Made by a program: the position numbers and the translations under genes. From positions 1 to 62,252 of the IMG/VR virus record IMGVR_UViG_3300036790_000814: a stretch of DNA of 62,252 nucleotides. One strand, 5' to 3'. Shown here piece by piece: positions 16,328 through 25,187 of the stretch. Positions within the stretch are counted from its first letter, which is position 1. Every line of letters starts with the position of its first letter. Under the pieces are notes generated by a model. That model was not told the origin of the DNA. It saw only the letters and a list, made by a program, of their open reading frames with translations, and did no database searches. This DNA is from a virus.

Positions 16328-16771
16328 TTGCCTGATACTCTCCACGCGCTTTGCACCTGTACCCGCGTCATCGGCGCCGGGAACAGCTTTGAAATTCTGA
16401 TCCCCCTCTCCGAAATCAGCGATTACGGCCAAACCTACCGCGTCCTGCGCCCCGACCATGATAACCGCGAGTTCGTCCCGTTCGAGCTCGGCATTGAGCC
16501 TTACATCTCCGATATCAACCTCATGGAACAGGGGTTTGCCCGTTATGATCGCTGGCTGGCGCATGAGCGGGCCAGCAAACCTCTCAAGCTCGCCATCCTG
16601 CAACGGGCCTTTCCCGAAAACCGACTTACCGAAGTCCCTTTCCTCTGGAACGACGATTACCTGCCGGACAGGCAGGTCACCCTCACCATCGACCGCGCGG
16701 GCAACCTGGTCGATGAGCCGAAACCCGCCATTGCCCGCCCTCGTCGTCCCCGGAAAGCGCCAGCCCCATGA
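16328..16771 (+). CDS. Hypothetical protein (147 aa, TTG start)
   Basis: Begins the plus transcription that leads to the late genes. A TTG start at 16328 gives the longest sensible frame. It has a Trp/Tyr-rich middle and a proline/arginine tail (ARPRRPRKAPAP). It overlaps the next gene by ATGA. Not recognised. Confidence 0.6.
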   Translation: MPDTLHALCTCTRVIGAGNSFEILIPLSEISDYGQTYRVLRPDHDNREFVPFELGIEPYISDINLMEQGFARYDRWLAHERASKPLKLAILQRAFPENRLTEVPFLWNDDYLPDRQVTLTIDRAGNLVDEPKPAIARPRRPRKAPAP

Positions 16772-17403
16772 AAATCGCCTCCCTCCCCGCCTTCATCACC
16801 GAAAAGCGCACGATCAAGCGCAAAGGCCCTCCCGCTCGGTACAGGCGCGCCGCCAAGGCCGCGGCCAGGTTCGATGGCGACACCGGCACCCCCGAGATGA
16901 AGCGCCAGCTTGGGGCCATTCTGGAACCGCGCGAGCGCACCTCGACCGGGCATGTCGTGACGGTAGGGGCGCGGGTCGAATCCCAATATCCCCATGACCG
17001 CTACCGGGTGAGGAAGCAGCTCGATCCCAAGGATCCCACCCGCAACGACATGATGTGGCACGCCGCGGAACGGCTCCGGCAGGATTTCTACCTGTCCGGC
17101 CTGCAAGCCAAGCAGTCGTCATCTTTCCAGCCACGCGTGAGCGGCGGTGAAGCCTGGTCGCAGGAACAACAGGCGATGGCGCTCGGGCGCTACAAGCGCG
17201 CGATGAATGGAGTAGGGGTCACGCTGCGCGCCTGCCTGTTCTTCGTATGCATCGAGGGTTGGGCAGCGGATGCATGGGCGCGGAAAAACGGCAAAAAAGA
17301 CAGCGACGGCATCGCGTTATTGCGCGCTGGGCTCGAAGAACTCGCCGCGCTCTACGGCTATATCAAAAATCCAATTGACAACTGCCACGGCTATGCCTCA
17401 TAA
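16768..17403 (+). CDS. DUF6456-like protein, possible late regulator (211 aa)
   Basis: A basic N-terminal 40 residues are followed by a helical domain: AAERLRQDFYLSGLQ, later LGRYKRAMNGVG, CIEGWAADAW, LLRAGLEELAALYG. This resembles the DUF6456 family from alphaproteobacterial phages and chromosomes. Its place just before the tRNA genes and terminase suggests late-gene control; that is inference from position. Confidence 0.55.
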   Translation: MKIASLPAFITEKRTIKRKGPPARYRRAAKAAARFDGDTGTPEMKRQLGAILEPRERTSTGHVVTVGARVESQYPHDRYRVRKQLDPKDPTRNDMMWHAAERLRQDFYLSGLQAKQSSSFQPRVSGGEAWSQEQQAMALGRYKRAMNGVGVTLRACLFFVCIEGWAADAWARKNGKKDSDGIALLRAGLEELAALYGYIKNPIDNCHGYAS

Positions 17404-17434
17404 TTATTCCATTCTGAAAAACTGTCACTGTTTT

Positions 17435-17470
17435 CGCCCGGATGTTCTCAACGAGACGCCGGGGCTTTTT
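17435..17470 (+). terminator. Probable terminator before the tRNA genes
   Basis: Imperfect stem GCCCGG...CCGGGGC with an inner CTC/GAG pair, followed by TTTTT at 17466-17470. It closes the 16328-17403 unit. Confidence 0.5.
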
Positions 17471-17482
17471 GCATCTCAATGA

Positions 17483-17559
<77 letters not shown>

Positions 17560-17563
17560 ATTC

Positions 17564-17653
17564 GGAAGAGTGGCCGAGAGGCTGATGGCGGCGGTCCCGA
17601 AAACCGCAATGCTCGCGAGGGCATCGTGGGTTCGAATCCTACCTCTTCCGCCA
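17564..17653 (+). tRNA. tRNA-Ser (CGA)
   Basis: 90-nt cloverleaf with a perfect acceptor stem GGAAGAG/CTCTTCC, a long variable arm (ATGCTC/GGGCAT) typical of serine tRNAs, and encoded CCA. The anticodon loop is CCCGAAA, giving CGA (reads UCG). Position 33 is C instead of the nearly universal U. Four bases downstream of the fMet gene. Confidence 0.88.
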
Positions 17654-17673
17654 CCTATTCTTCTTTTTGTGCT

Positions 17674-17964
17674 ATGAAAACCTCCATTCCGCGCCTGTCC
17701 CGCGTAACCTTCAAGGATGGCCGCCAGCTTCATGTGCTGCGCAATACGCGCTCCGAACGCTGTGCCAGAGAATTTCGGGAGGACTGCGCCAAGATCGCGA
17801 CCAAGCGCGGCGACCTGATGGCGGGTTATGCCATTGTCGCCTGGGAAAGGGATGGCGGCGTTACTACCGTGCTGAACATCCATGACGGTCGGCCGGTCGG
17901 CCCTTTGATGGCACCTGATTTCGTCCGCACGGCGCTGATTGATTTCATCGCATCTGAAACCTGA
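17674..17964 (+). CDS. Hypothetical protein (96 aa)
   Basis: Starts 20 bp after the tRNA-Ser gene. Small alpha/beta protein beginning MKTSIPRLSRVTFKDGRQLH. No recognised domain. Confidence 0.55.
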   Translation: MKTSIPRLSRVTFKDGRQLHVLRNTRSERCAREFREDCAKIATKRGDLMAGYAIVAWERDGGVTTVLNIHDGRPVGPLMAPDFVRTALIDFIASET

Positions 17965-17978
17965 CTCGCGAGGCAACC

Positions 17979-18152
17979 ATGACCATCCGCATCAATCCCC
18001 AGCATAAGGGCGATCTTCACCGCGACACGCATACCCCGATGGGCAAAAAGATTTCCCTCGCCAAAGAAGAAAAGGCCGCGCGAGGCAAGAACCCTGCGGT
18101 TCGTAAGCGGGCAGATTTCGCCATCGCCGCACGAACCTGGCATCACAAATAA
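17979..18152 (+). CDS. Short basic protein (57 aa)
   Basis: ATG behind GCGAGGCAACC. It starts MTIRINPQHKGDLHRDTHTP and continues with a Lys/Arg-rich stretch; pI clearly high. It lies in line with its neighbours. Unknown. Confidence 0.55.
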   Translation: MTIRINPQHKGDLHRDTHTPMGKKISLAKEEKAARGKNPAVRKRADFAIAARTWHHK

Positions 18153-18279
18153 CCGAACACCCTACCGGCCCGTGGGTCAAAACAGCCGGACGCTCATGGG
18201 CTGGGCTCACCTTTCCCCCCTGGCCACATGAACTGACAGCCCGGAAAGCTACGGGCACCATCTTACAAAGGAAAATCCA

Positions 18280-18444
18280 ATGGAACACATTCTCGCCGAA
18301 CTGAAAGCCATCGTCGCCAAGATCGAAGTCGAACTCGGCATCGAGAAAGCTCCGGAAGCACCGGCGCCGGAAGCCAAGGCAGCACAGCCTGAAGCACCCG
18401 CGGCTCCCGCCTCACCAGCGACGCCAGAACCACCGGCGGCATAA
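18280..18444 (+). CDS. Short Pro/Ala/Glu-rich protein (54 aa)
   Basis: AAGGAAAATCCA ribosome site then MEHILAELKAIVAKIEVELG, an amphipathic helix, followed by a low-complexity tail of EAP and APA repeats. It resembles small phage accessory proteins; no function known. Confidence 0.55.
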   Translation: MEHILAELKAIVAKIEVELGIEKAPEAPAPEAKAAQPEAPAAPASPATPEPPAA

Positions 18445-18485
18445 CGCGTCCGCAAAGTCGATCAACACCTTACCCATTACAGGCA

Positions 18486-18794
18486 ATGCCATTCGCTAAA
18501 GGGAAGTCCGGGAATCCGACAGGCAAAAACGGTCAGAAGCCGATCAGCGATGCGATCCGCAGCTTGCTATCTCGGAAGCCAAGTGAAGGTTTTAAGGTAA
18601 AGACCTGCAAAACGAACGCCCAGCTGATCGCACTGAACCTCGTGGCGGCCGCTATCGGCGGCAACAAAGACGCCACCAAGGAAGTGATTGATCGGGTCGA
18701 AGGCAAACCCGCTCAAGCCCTCGAACACAGCGGCCAGCTCACCCTGACGCATGAAGAGATACTCGCCCACCTCGCGGATGATGACCCCGCGTGA
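18486..18794 (+). CDS. Terminase small-subunit-like protein (DUF5681, 102 aa)
   Basis: The N-terminus FAKGKSGNPTGKNG is the DUF5681 signature commonly found just before terminase large subunits. A helical segment ending in DRVEGKPAQALEHSG follows, as in TerS-like DNA-binding proteins. It overlaps the large subunit by 14 bp. It would recognise the packaging site. Confidence 0.7.
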   Translation: MPFAKGKSGNPTGKNGQKPISDAIRSLLSRKPSEGFKVKTCKTNAQLIALNLVAAAIGGNKDATKEVIDRVEGKPAQALEHSGQLTLTHEEILAHLADDDPA

Positions 18795-20211
18795 GAGGGG
18801 AATCCGCCTCCGGCTAAGAGACGATTTCGAGTGGTATGCGCCCCGGTGCCTGAAGATCCGAACGAAAACAGGGGTCATTCAACCGTTCCGGCTGAACGCA
18901 GCACAACGCTATCTGCACGGACAGATTGAGGAACAGCGGAAGCGAACGGGCAAGATCCGCGCGCTGGTTGTGAAGGGCCGTCAACAAGGCTGCTCAACCT
19001 ACACGGAAGGCCGGTTCTTCTGGTTGGAAACGCATCATCGGGGGATGAAAGCCTTCATCCTGACGCATCTGGATGAGGCCACGGCCAACCTGTTTGGAAT
19101 GGCGAAGAGGTTCTATGAGCACTGCCCCGAAGTCGTCCGTCCGTCGATCGCCGCGTCGAACGCGAAGGAACTGGTCTTCGATGTTCTCGACAGCAGCTAC
19201 AAGGTTAGTACGGCTGGCAGCAAGGGCACTGGCCGCAGTGATACTATCCAGCTTTTTCATGGCAGCGAGGTTGCCTACTGGCCAAACGCCCAAACACACG
19301 TCGCCGGCGCGCTGCAAGCCGTCCCGGATGAGCCGGGAACGGAAGTCATCCTCGAAAGCACGTCGGCAGGCCGACTAGGGCTATTCTATGAGATGTGCGC
19401 CGCGGCCATGCGTGGGGAGGGGGAGTATATCCTCGTCTTCATCCCGTGGTTCTGGCAGCCGGAATACCGCAAGCCGGTGCCGGAAGGGTTTGAGCCGACC
19501 GCCGATGAGCTGGCTTACCAGGCGGCCTACGCGCTTGATCTCGAACAGATCGTGTGGCGCCGGGCCAAGATCGTCGAGCTGAACGGAGTACACAATTTCA
19601 GGCGGGAATACCCCGCTACGGTCGAAGAGGCCTTCAGCGCTGAAGTTCCAGGCGCATTATGGCGTCGCGGCCAGATCGACAACCTGCGGGTGCGGGAGAC
19701 TCCCCACCTCGTCCGCATCGTCGTGGCGGTGGATCCGTCCGGCGGGGACAAAGAGCGGAACGATGAAGTCGGCCTGGTGGTCGTTGGCATCGATGCGCAG
19801 AAACATGGCTACGTGCTGGCCGATCACTCCGGCCGCTACACGCCCGAAACCTGGGCCAGCAAGGCTGTGGCGCTCTACCGCCAGTTCAAGGCGGACCGGA
19901 TCGTCGCGGAAGCCAACTTCGGCGGCCAGATGGTCGAAAGCACCATCCGCGTCGTGGACAGGAATGCACCGGTGAAGCTGGTGCACGCCTCCCGCGGCAA
20001 GCAGGCACGGGCTGAGCCCGTCGCGGCGCTGTACGAATCCGGAAGAATGCACCACGTCGACACGCATATCGGCCTTGAAGATGAAATGGTCACGTGGGTG
20101 CCGCTCACGTCGACGGACAGCCCGAACCGGGTGGATGCGCTTGTGTGGGCCACGACTGAATTACTGATTGACGGGCCGGGCTCGGTGACCGTCCAAGCGC
20201 TTCGTCTCTGA
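18781..20211 (+). CDS. terL: Terminase large subunit (476 aa)
   Basis: The ATPase half has a Walker-A-like KGRQQGCSTY (about residues 61-70) and a strand with STSAG (about 195). The nuclease half has AVDPSGG and NDEVGLVVVGID (about 322-345) and EANFGGQMVEST, the RNase-H-like fold that cuts DNA during packaging. Length is usual. It would translocate genome DNA into the procapsid through the portal at 20865-22253. Confidence 0.9.
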   Translation: MTPRERGIRLRLRDDFEWYAPRCLKIRTKTGVIQPFRLNAAQRYLHGQIEEQRKRTGKIRALVVKGRQQGCSTYTEGRFFWLETHHRGMKAFILTHLDEATANLFGMAKRFYEHCPEVVRPSIAASNAKELVFDVLDSSYKVSTAGSKGTGRSDTIQLFHGSEVAYWPNAQTHVAGALQAVPDEPGTEVILESTSAGRLGLFYEMCAAAMRGEGEYILVFIPWFWQPEYRKPVPEGFEPTADELAYQAAYALDLEQIVWRRAKIVELNGVHNFRREYPATVEEAFSAEVPGALWRRGQIDNLRVRETPHLVRIVVAVDPSGGDKERNDEVGLVVVGIDAQKHGYVLADHSGRYTPETWASKAVALYRQFKADRIVAEANFGGQMVESTIRVVDRNAPVKLVHASRGKQARAEPVAALYESGRMHHVDTHIGLEDEMVTWVPLTSTDSPNRVDALVWATTELLIDGPGSVTVQALRL

Positions 20212-20271
20212 TGGGCGCTTAATTACCAAGGAAGACAAGAAACATCAACCAACCAAAACAGGAGTCAACAA

Positions 20272-20823
20272 ATGACGGCGACAGAAAATGAATTTTTTGG
20301 CAGTGGATCAGCCACCTTTGGGCTTGAAGGCAACATCGCATGTCAGGCAAGCGCAGGCGTTAACCCTGGCGCGACCGGCGCGGATAACGTGCTTGCGGTC
20401 TTCTCCATCCCAGCCAATTCATTTGATCAGGCAGGGCGCGCGGTCTCGATCGCTGCCATCGGCGGTTTCGCCGCCAACACCAACACGAAGCGGGTCAAGA
20501 TCATTGTTGGAGCGGCATCCGCCGTTGTCGGTTCGACAATAGGTTCCGGTGGAACCACGATCGCCGACACCGCCGCCGTCACGACCAATGGTGCCGGCTG
20601 GTCTCTCGGCGCATCCGTAGTAAAATACGGTGCAGCCGGGTCGAACACGCAGCAAGGTATTCATAGCGCCGCTCAGGTGGGTAGCGCGGTCGCTGCGCTC
20701 ATTACGCCTGCGTCTCTGACGCTGACTGAAAACCTTCCAATCCTGGTCGCTGTCACCGGCAATGCCACGACGACCGCCACGGACATCGCGTTGAACGCGT
20801 TCGAGGTAAATGCCTGCAATTAG
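20272..20823 (+). CDS. Probable virion structural protein (183 aa)
   Basis: Low-charge, Ala/Gly/Thr-rich, beta-strand type sequence without Cys except at the ends. The C-terminal TTTATDIALNAFEV resembles the end of the protein at 25188-25454 (TTATDIVALF), so the two may be related. Located between terminase and portal. Confidence 0.6.
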   Translation: MTATENEFFGSGSATFGLEGNIACQASAGVNPGATGADNVLAVFSIPANSFDQAGRAVSIAAIGGFAANTNTKRVKIIVGAASAVVGSTIGSGGTTIADTAAVTTNGAGWSLGASVVKYGAAGSNTQQGIHSAAQVGSAVAALITPASLTLTENLPILVAVTGNATTTATDIALNAFEVNACN

Positions 20824-20864
20824 GCATCTCCTGCCAGGGGCATTGAGAATCTACCAGAGGCCCA

Positions 20865-22253
20865 ATGACCGACACGGTGCGCCAGCAATCATCCGCCGTC
20901 TCGAAGATGGCGGAGGACTGGACGCTGATCGATGCCCTGATGGGCGGCACCAAGACCATGCGACAGGCAGGCAAAAAGTATTTGCCCCAGTGGCCGGCCG
21001 AGGACCAAGAAAGCTATCAGGCCCGTCTCGCGACCGCGACGCTGTTTCCGGCATATGCACGCACCGTCTCGGTTCTGACGGGAAAGCCGTTCTCGAAACC
21101 TATGACCGTTGGCGAGGATGTGCCGAAGCGGATTGCCGCCTGGCTTGAGAACGTCGATCTGCAGAACCGCAACCTTGATGCCTTTGCGTCCGATTTATGC
21201 CAGGAAGCCCTTGGATACGGGCTTGCGGGCATTCTGGTCGATTACCCCCAGAATCCGGGGGTGAAAACCGTCGCCGATGAGCTGAAGACCGGGATAAGGC
21301 CCTATTTCGTCCATATTCGTCGTGACGCCATCCTCGGCTGGAAGACGGCACGGATCGGGGGCAGCCTCGTTCTGACGCAGCTCCGCCTTTTGGAATCCAT
21401 TGAAGTCCCGGACGGTGATTTCGGCGTCAAGTTTATCGAACAGGTCCGGGTGCTGACGCCCGGCGCATGGAAAACATGGCGCAAGAGCAAGCCATCTGAC
21501 GGGCCTGAAACCTGGCTGCCATTCGAACACGGCACCACGACCCTCAAGGTCATCCCATTCGTGCCGATCTACGGCAGGCGGACGGATTTCATGGTCGGTG
21601 TGTCGCCCATGCTGGAACTGGCACACGCCAACGTCGAGCACTGGCAGAGCAAGAGCGATCAGCAGACCATCCTGCACGTCGCGCGCGTGCCGATGCTGTT
21701 CACCAAGGATATCGGGTCCGATACGCAAATTACGATCGGGGCTGGGGCCTTTATTCGCGCCTCGTCGAAGGATGCGGACGTCAAATACGTCGAGCATTCC
21801 GGCAAGGCCATAGAGGCGGGCCGAATCTCGCTCCTCGATCTTGAAGACCGCATGCGCCAGATCGGCGCTGAACTCTTGGTCATCAAGCCAGGCAACACAA
21901 CCGAAGTGCAGACGATCGCGGATAACGAACAGGGTATGTGCGACCTGCAACGCATTATGCAAACGGTTGAGGACGGTCTTGATCAGGCGCTCGATCTTAT
22001 GGCGCAGTGGATCGGTGAGAAAGACGGCGGCCACGTCTCGATCTACCGGGACTTTGGCGCCGCCACGCTAGCTGAGGCTTCGGCTGATCTACTCTACAAA
22101 ATGCGCTCGTCTGGTTCGTTGAGCCTTGAGACTCTTTTGTCGGAATGTAAGAGACGGGGCATATTGAGCCCGGATATTGAAGTCGAAGAGGAAATCAAAC
22201 GCGCTAAAGCGGACGCACCCGTGGAAACGACCCAGGTGACCGTGAAGCCGTAA
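20865..22253 (+). CDS. Portal protein (DUF4055, 462 aa)
   Basis: Fits the DUF4055 portal family: N-terminal WTLIDALMGGTKTMR, KYLPQWPAE, then FPAYARTVSVLTGKPF. The position after terminase and before scaffold supports it. Twelve copies would form the DNA channel at one capsid vertex. Confidence 0.85.
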   Translation: MTDTVRQQSSAVSKMAEDWTLIDALMGGTKTMRQAGKKYLPQWPAEDQESYQARLATATLFPAYARTVSVLTGKPFSKPMTVGEDVPKRIAAWLENVDLQNRNLDAFASDLCQEALGYGLAGILVDYPQNPGVKTVADELKTGIRPYFVHIRRDAILGWKTARIGGSLVLTQLRLLESIEVPDGDFGVKFIEQVRVLTPGAWKTWRKSKPSDGPETWLPFEHGTTTLKVIPFVPIYGRRTDFMVGVSPMLELAHANVEHWQSKSDQQTILHVARVPMLFTKDIGSDTQITIGAGAFIRASSKDADVKYVEHSGKAIEAGRISLLDLEDRMRQIGAELLVIKPGNTTEVQTIADNEQGMCDLQRIMQTVEDGLDQALDLMAQWIGEKDGGHVSIYRDFGAATLAEASADLLYKMRSSGSLSLETLLSECKRRGILSPDIEVEEEIKRAKADAPVETTQVTVKP

Positions 22254-22289
22254 ATTTATTGCTGCAAGGCAGGTGCCGCGCAGCGCCAA

Positions 22290-22324
22290 GGGGCGGATGC
22301 CCCATAAGCCGGCTGGATAGCCGG
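22290..22324 (+). other. Two tandem hairpins with GGAT loops before scaffold gene
   Basis: GGGGC-GGAT-GCCCC (22290-22303) and CCGGCT-GGAT-AGCCGG (22309-22324). Both are perfect stems with the same four-base loop. The second touches the GGAGAG ribosome site of the scaffold gene (start 22340). Possible translational control element. Confidence 0.5.
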
Positions 22325-22339
22325 AGAGAGTAGCCTACA

Positions 22340-23116
22340 ATGAAGCTCCACCTTGATGAAAAGGGCAATGTTGTCGTTCAAGACGGCAAGCCAGTTTATA
22401 TTGCGGATGACGGGAAAACTATCGCGTTCGATTATCCGGCGACATTGGCGACAATCTCCCGGTTGAACGGCGAAGCCAAAGGTCACAGGGAACGGGCCGA
22501 AGCCGCCGAGGCCAAAGCCAAGACATTCGAGGGTATCGAAGATCCCACTAAGGCACTCGAAGCGCTCAACATCGTCAAGAACCTCGATACCAAGAAGCTG
22601 ATCGATGCCGGCAAGGTCGATGAGATCAAGGCGGAAGCCAAAAAGGCTTTCGATGATCAGCTCAAGGCAGTCGAAGAGAAATACAAGCCCGTCGTCACTG
22701 AACGCGATGGCCTACGGGATTCGCTGCATAAGGAAATTGTTGGCGGCTCATTCAGCCGCTCCAAGTTCATCGCCGACAAGCTCGCGATACCGTCCGACCT
22801 CGCTCAAGCGCGGTTTGGCGGGTCATTTACCGTCGAGGAAGGCAACAAGATCGTCGCCAAGGATGCGTCAGGCAATCGCATCTTCAGCCGCGCGCGGCCC
22901 GGCGAAATAGCCGACTTCGATGAAGCCCTCGAAACGCTCGTCGAGCAGTACCCCTATCGGGACAACATCCTGAAGGGTTCAAACGCTTCTGGCGGCGGTG
23001 CTGGCGGTTCGTCCTCCGGCGCCGGCGGAAAGAAGACGATGACGCGGGCGCAGTTCGATGGACTTGATCCCGCGGCGAAGGTCGCGGCCGTCAAAGACAC
23101 CACGATCGTCGATTGA
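22340..23116 (+). CDS. Capsid scaffolding-like protein (DUF6651, 258 aa)
   Basis: Strongly helical, Lys/Glu/Ala-rich centre (residues 55-130) flanked by an N-terminal beta segment and a C-terminal Gly/Ser-rich linker with a short helix. Position directly before the coat gene and composition match phage scaffolds of the DUF6651 type. It would guide coat assembly and then leave the shell. Confidence 0.7.
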   Translation: MKLHLDEKGNVVVQDGKPVYIADDGKTIAFDYPATLATISRLNGEAKGHRERAEAAEAKAKTFEGIEDPTKALEALNIVKNLDTKKLIDAGKVDEIKAEAKKAFDDQLKAVEEKYKPVVTERDGLRDSLHKEIVGGSFSRSKFIADKLAIPSDLAQARFGGSFTVEEGNKIVAKDASGNRIFSRARPGEIADFDEALETLVEQYPYRDNILKGSNASGGGAGGSSSGAGGKKTMTRAQFDGLDPAAKVAAVKDTTIVD

Positions 23117-23131
23117 AGCATTGAATTTACT

Positions 23132-23152
23132 GGCGCGGCTCACCGCTGCGCC
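23132..23152 (+). other. Hairpin between scaffold and coat genes
   Basis: GGCGCGGC/GCTGCGCC with loop TCACC, an 8-bp stem with one G-U pair, about 90 bp before the coat start. No T tract, so it is unlikely to be a terminator by itself; mRNA processing or stability element possible. Confidence 0.35.
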
Positions 23153-23239
23153 AAGTCCGAGACCTGGATGGGGATCGGAGTCTGACCCGGATGGCTCGCC
23201 GTCTCAACCTCCCCCTCAACCCTTAAAATAGGTGCTACT

Positions 23240-24409
23240 TTGAGCAATACGTTAACCTCCCTCATCCCTACACTTTATGAAGCGCTGGACGTTGTCTCGC
23301 GCGAGATGACTGGTTTCATTCCTTCCGTCGCCAGGGACACGTCGTCTGAACGCGCCGCATTGAACCAGCAGATCCTCGTGCCCGTCACGCAGGCTCAGGC
23401 TGCGCAGAATGTTACCCCCGGTGTGATTCCGCCGGATACCGGCGATCAGACCATCGGCAACGTGGCTATGACCATTCAGAACAGCAAGATGGTCCCGATC
23501 CGTTGGAGCGGCGAACAGCAGAAGGGCATGAAGACGAATGGGACCTATTCGCGGGTTCTGCGCGATCAGTTCGCCCAAGGCTTCCGCACGCTGGCCAACC
23601 TGGTCGAAACCTCGTGCTTCCAGGGGGCCTATCAGGGTGCATCTCGCGCTTATGGCACGGCTGGCACGGCTCCGTTCGGCACCGCAGGCGACTTGTCCGG
23701 CGCTGCGCAGCTTCGGAAGATCCTTGACGACAACGGCTGCCCGCAAAGCGACCTGCATATGGTTCTCGGGTCTGCTGCGGTTGCCAACCTTCGCGGCGTC
23801 CAGACGATCCTGTTGAAAGCGAACGAAGAAGGTTCGAACGCTTTCCGTCGTACCGGCCAACTGACGGATATCCCGCTCGATGGCTTCATGCTGCACAACA
23901 GCAATTCCATCCAGCAAGTCACGAAGGGCACTGGCACAAGCTATGTGACATCGGGCGATTCACCCGCCGGCACAAGCTCGATTGCCCTCGTCACGGGTTC
24001 CGGCACAGTTCTGGGCGGTGACGTGGTTACGTTCGCTGCGGACACGACCAATAAGTTCGTCGTGAACGCTGGCGTAGCGGCTGCGGGCACGATCGCGATC
24101 GGCGCACCTGGTACGCTGATCGACGTTCCGACCGCCAACGCCATGACAATCGGCGCAAACTACACGCCGAATGTCGGCTTCACACGGTCGGCCATCCAGC
24201 TCATCACCCGCGCTCCCGCGATGCCGGAAGATGAAAACGGTAAGCCAAGCGATCTAGCTGAAGATGTCGTGATGATCACTGATCCCGTGTCGGGCATCAG
24301 TTTTGAAATCTCGATGTACAAACAGTACCGCCAGTTGGTCTATTATGTTGCGCTTGCTTGGGGCGTAACAGCCATCAAGCCGAACAACATTGCGATCTTG
24401 ATGGGCTAA
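23240..24409 (+). CDS. Major capsid protein, P22 coat type (389 aa)
   Basis: Begins at a TTG codon (TTG AGC AAT ACG). The N-terminus LTSLIPTLYEALDVVSREMTGF is the entry to the P22 coat-protein-5 (HK97-fold) family. Later blocks such as MTIQNSKMVPIRWSGEQQKG and SISFEISMYKQYR fit. A Gly/Thr/Val-rich insertion near residues 235-310 could be the surface I-domain. Hundreds of copies form the head shell. Confidence 0.85.
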   Translation: MSNTLTSLIPTLYEALDVVSREMTGFIPSVARDTSSERAALNQQILVPVTQAQAAQNVTPGVIPPDTGDQTIGNVAMTIQNSKMVPIRWSGEQQKGMKTNGTYSRVLRDQFAQGFRTLANLVETSCFQGAYQGASRAYGTAGTAPFGTAGDLSGAAQLRKILDDNGCPQSDLHMVLGSAAVANLRGVQTILLKANEEGSNAFRRTGQLTDIPLDGFMLHNSNSIQQVTKGTGTSYVTSGDSPAGTSSIALVTGSGTVLGGDVVTFAADTTNKFVVNAGVAAAGTIAIGAPGTLIDVPTANAMTIGANYTPNVGFTRSAIQLITRAPAMPEDENGKPSDLAEDVVMITDPVSGISFEISMYKQYRQLVYYVALAWGVTAIKPNNIAILMG

Positions 24410-24428
24410 TCAGCACCACAAGCAAGAA

Positions 24429-24484
24429 ATCAATTACTCCCCGCAGGACTCGCCCCTCAAAAGGCTCCTGTGGGGTTATTGATT
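24429..24484 (+). terminator. Long hairpin after the coat gene
   Basis: CCCCGCAGGA (24439-24448) pairs with TCCTGTGGGG (24466-24475), with one G-U. Outer AATCAATTA/TTATTGATT extends the stem. No long T run follows, so it is probably a partial terminator that keeps coat expression above the downstream connector genes. Confidence 0.5.
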
Positions 24485-24519
24485 AAGACGTGAGCGCAGC
24501 AGCGTTCGCGACTTCCCTA

Positions 24520-24616
24520 CCAAGGAGACCGCGATGGCGAAGAAGGATCGAGTAGAAGACGACGGCACTGAAACGCAAGACGATCAACCCAAGGAGACCG
24601 CGATGGCGAAGAAGGA
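24520..24616 (+). repeat. 28-bp direct repeat carrying a ribosome site and ATG
   Basis: The same 28 bases (CCAAGGAGACCGCGATGGCG and on to AAGAAGGA) occur at 24520-24547 and 24589-24616, 69 bp apart. Each has an AAGGAG ribosome site and an ATG, and the two are in frame. Confidence 0.9.
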
Positions 24617-24743
24617 CGATGAGTCCAAGCCTGTTGCCGCATCGACGGAGGGCCTCGTCAAGATGGTCAGGGGCGACAAGATTATTCACGCGCACCCGAC
24701 CACGGTCCACGATCACAATAAAAACGGTTGGAAGCACGCCTAA
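24534..24743 (+). CDS. Small acidic protein with two start sites (69 or 46 aa)
   Basis: Starts MAKKDRVEDDG; an identical MAKKD start with its own ribosome site recurs 23 codons later (24603). The C-terminal half (LVKMVRGDKIIHAHPTTV) resembles short phage head proteins. Two isoforms could be made. Confidence 0.6.
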   Translation: MAKKDRVEDDGTETQDDQPKETAMAKKDDESKPVAASTEGLVKMVRGDKIIHAHPTTVHDHNKNGWKHA

Positions 24744-24746
24744 TCT

Positions 24747-25139
24747 ATGACGCTCACCAATCAGCAGGTTGTTGACGTAAGACGGTATTGCGGCGTCAGC
24801 GTCACTGGCAACACGACCTCAACTGCCTATCGTGAGCCGTATTATTCCGACGTAACGCTGGCAAGCTTGTCGCTCGATTACCGGCTGGCAAATCTGGCGG
24901 CAGAAGAAGAGAACACGCTCGTAACCTACTACCTCGCCAATCTTTATCTCCGCGAGGATGAAATCCAGAGCGCAGCAGCTAATCTTGATACCGACAAGGC
25001 CGCGGTCTGGACGCACAACAAGCAGGAAGTGAGCGACCGGCGAGAACTGTTCAACCAGCTTCGGCTCGATCTCTGCAATTTCCTCGGCTTTTCACCTGGC
25101 CGGGGTTTGGCCAACCAGAACCGCCTCGTAAGGGCGTAG
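24747..25139 (+). CDS. Head-tail connector-like protein (130 aa)
   Basis: Helical, 130 aa, Tyr-rich middle (YYLANLYLREDEI); layout and place after the coat gene fit a head-completion/adaptor protein. Assignment is mainly positional. Confidence 0.6.
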   Translation: MTLTNQQVVDVRRYCGVSVTGNTTSTAYREPYYSDVTLASLSLDYRLANLAAEEENTLVTYYLANLYLREDEIQSAAANLDTDKAAVWTHNKQEVSDRRELFNQLRLDLCNFLGFSPGRGLANQNRLVRA

Positions 25140-25187
25140 GTATTCCGTCGCAGATCAACATTTTCGCTCATCCAAATAGGTGATTTT

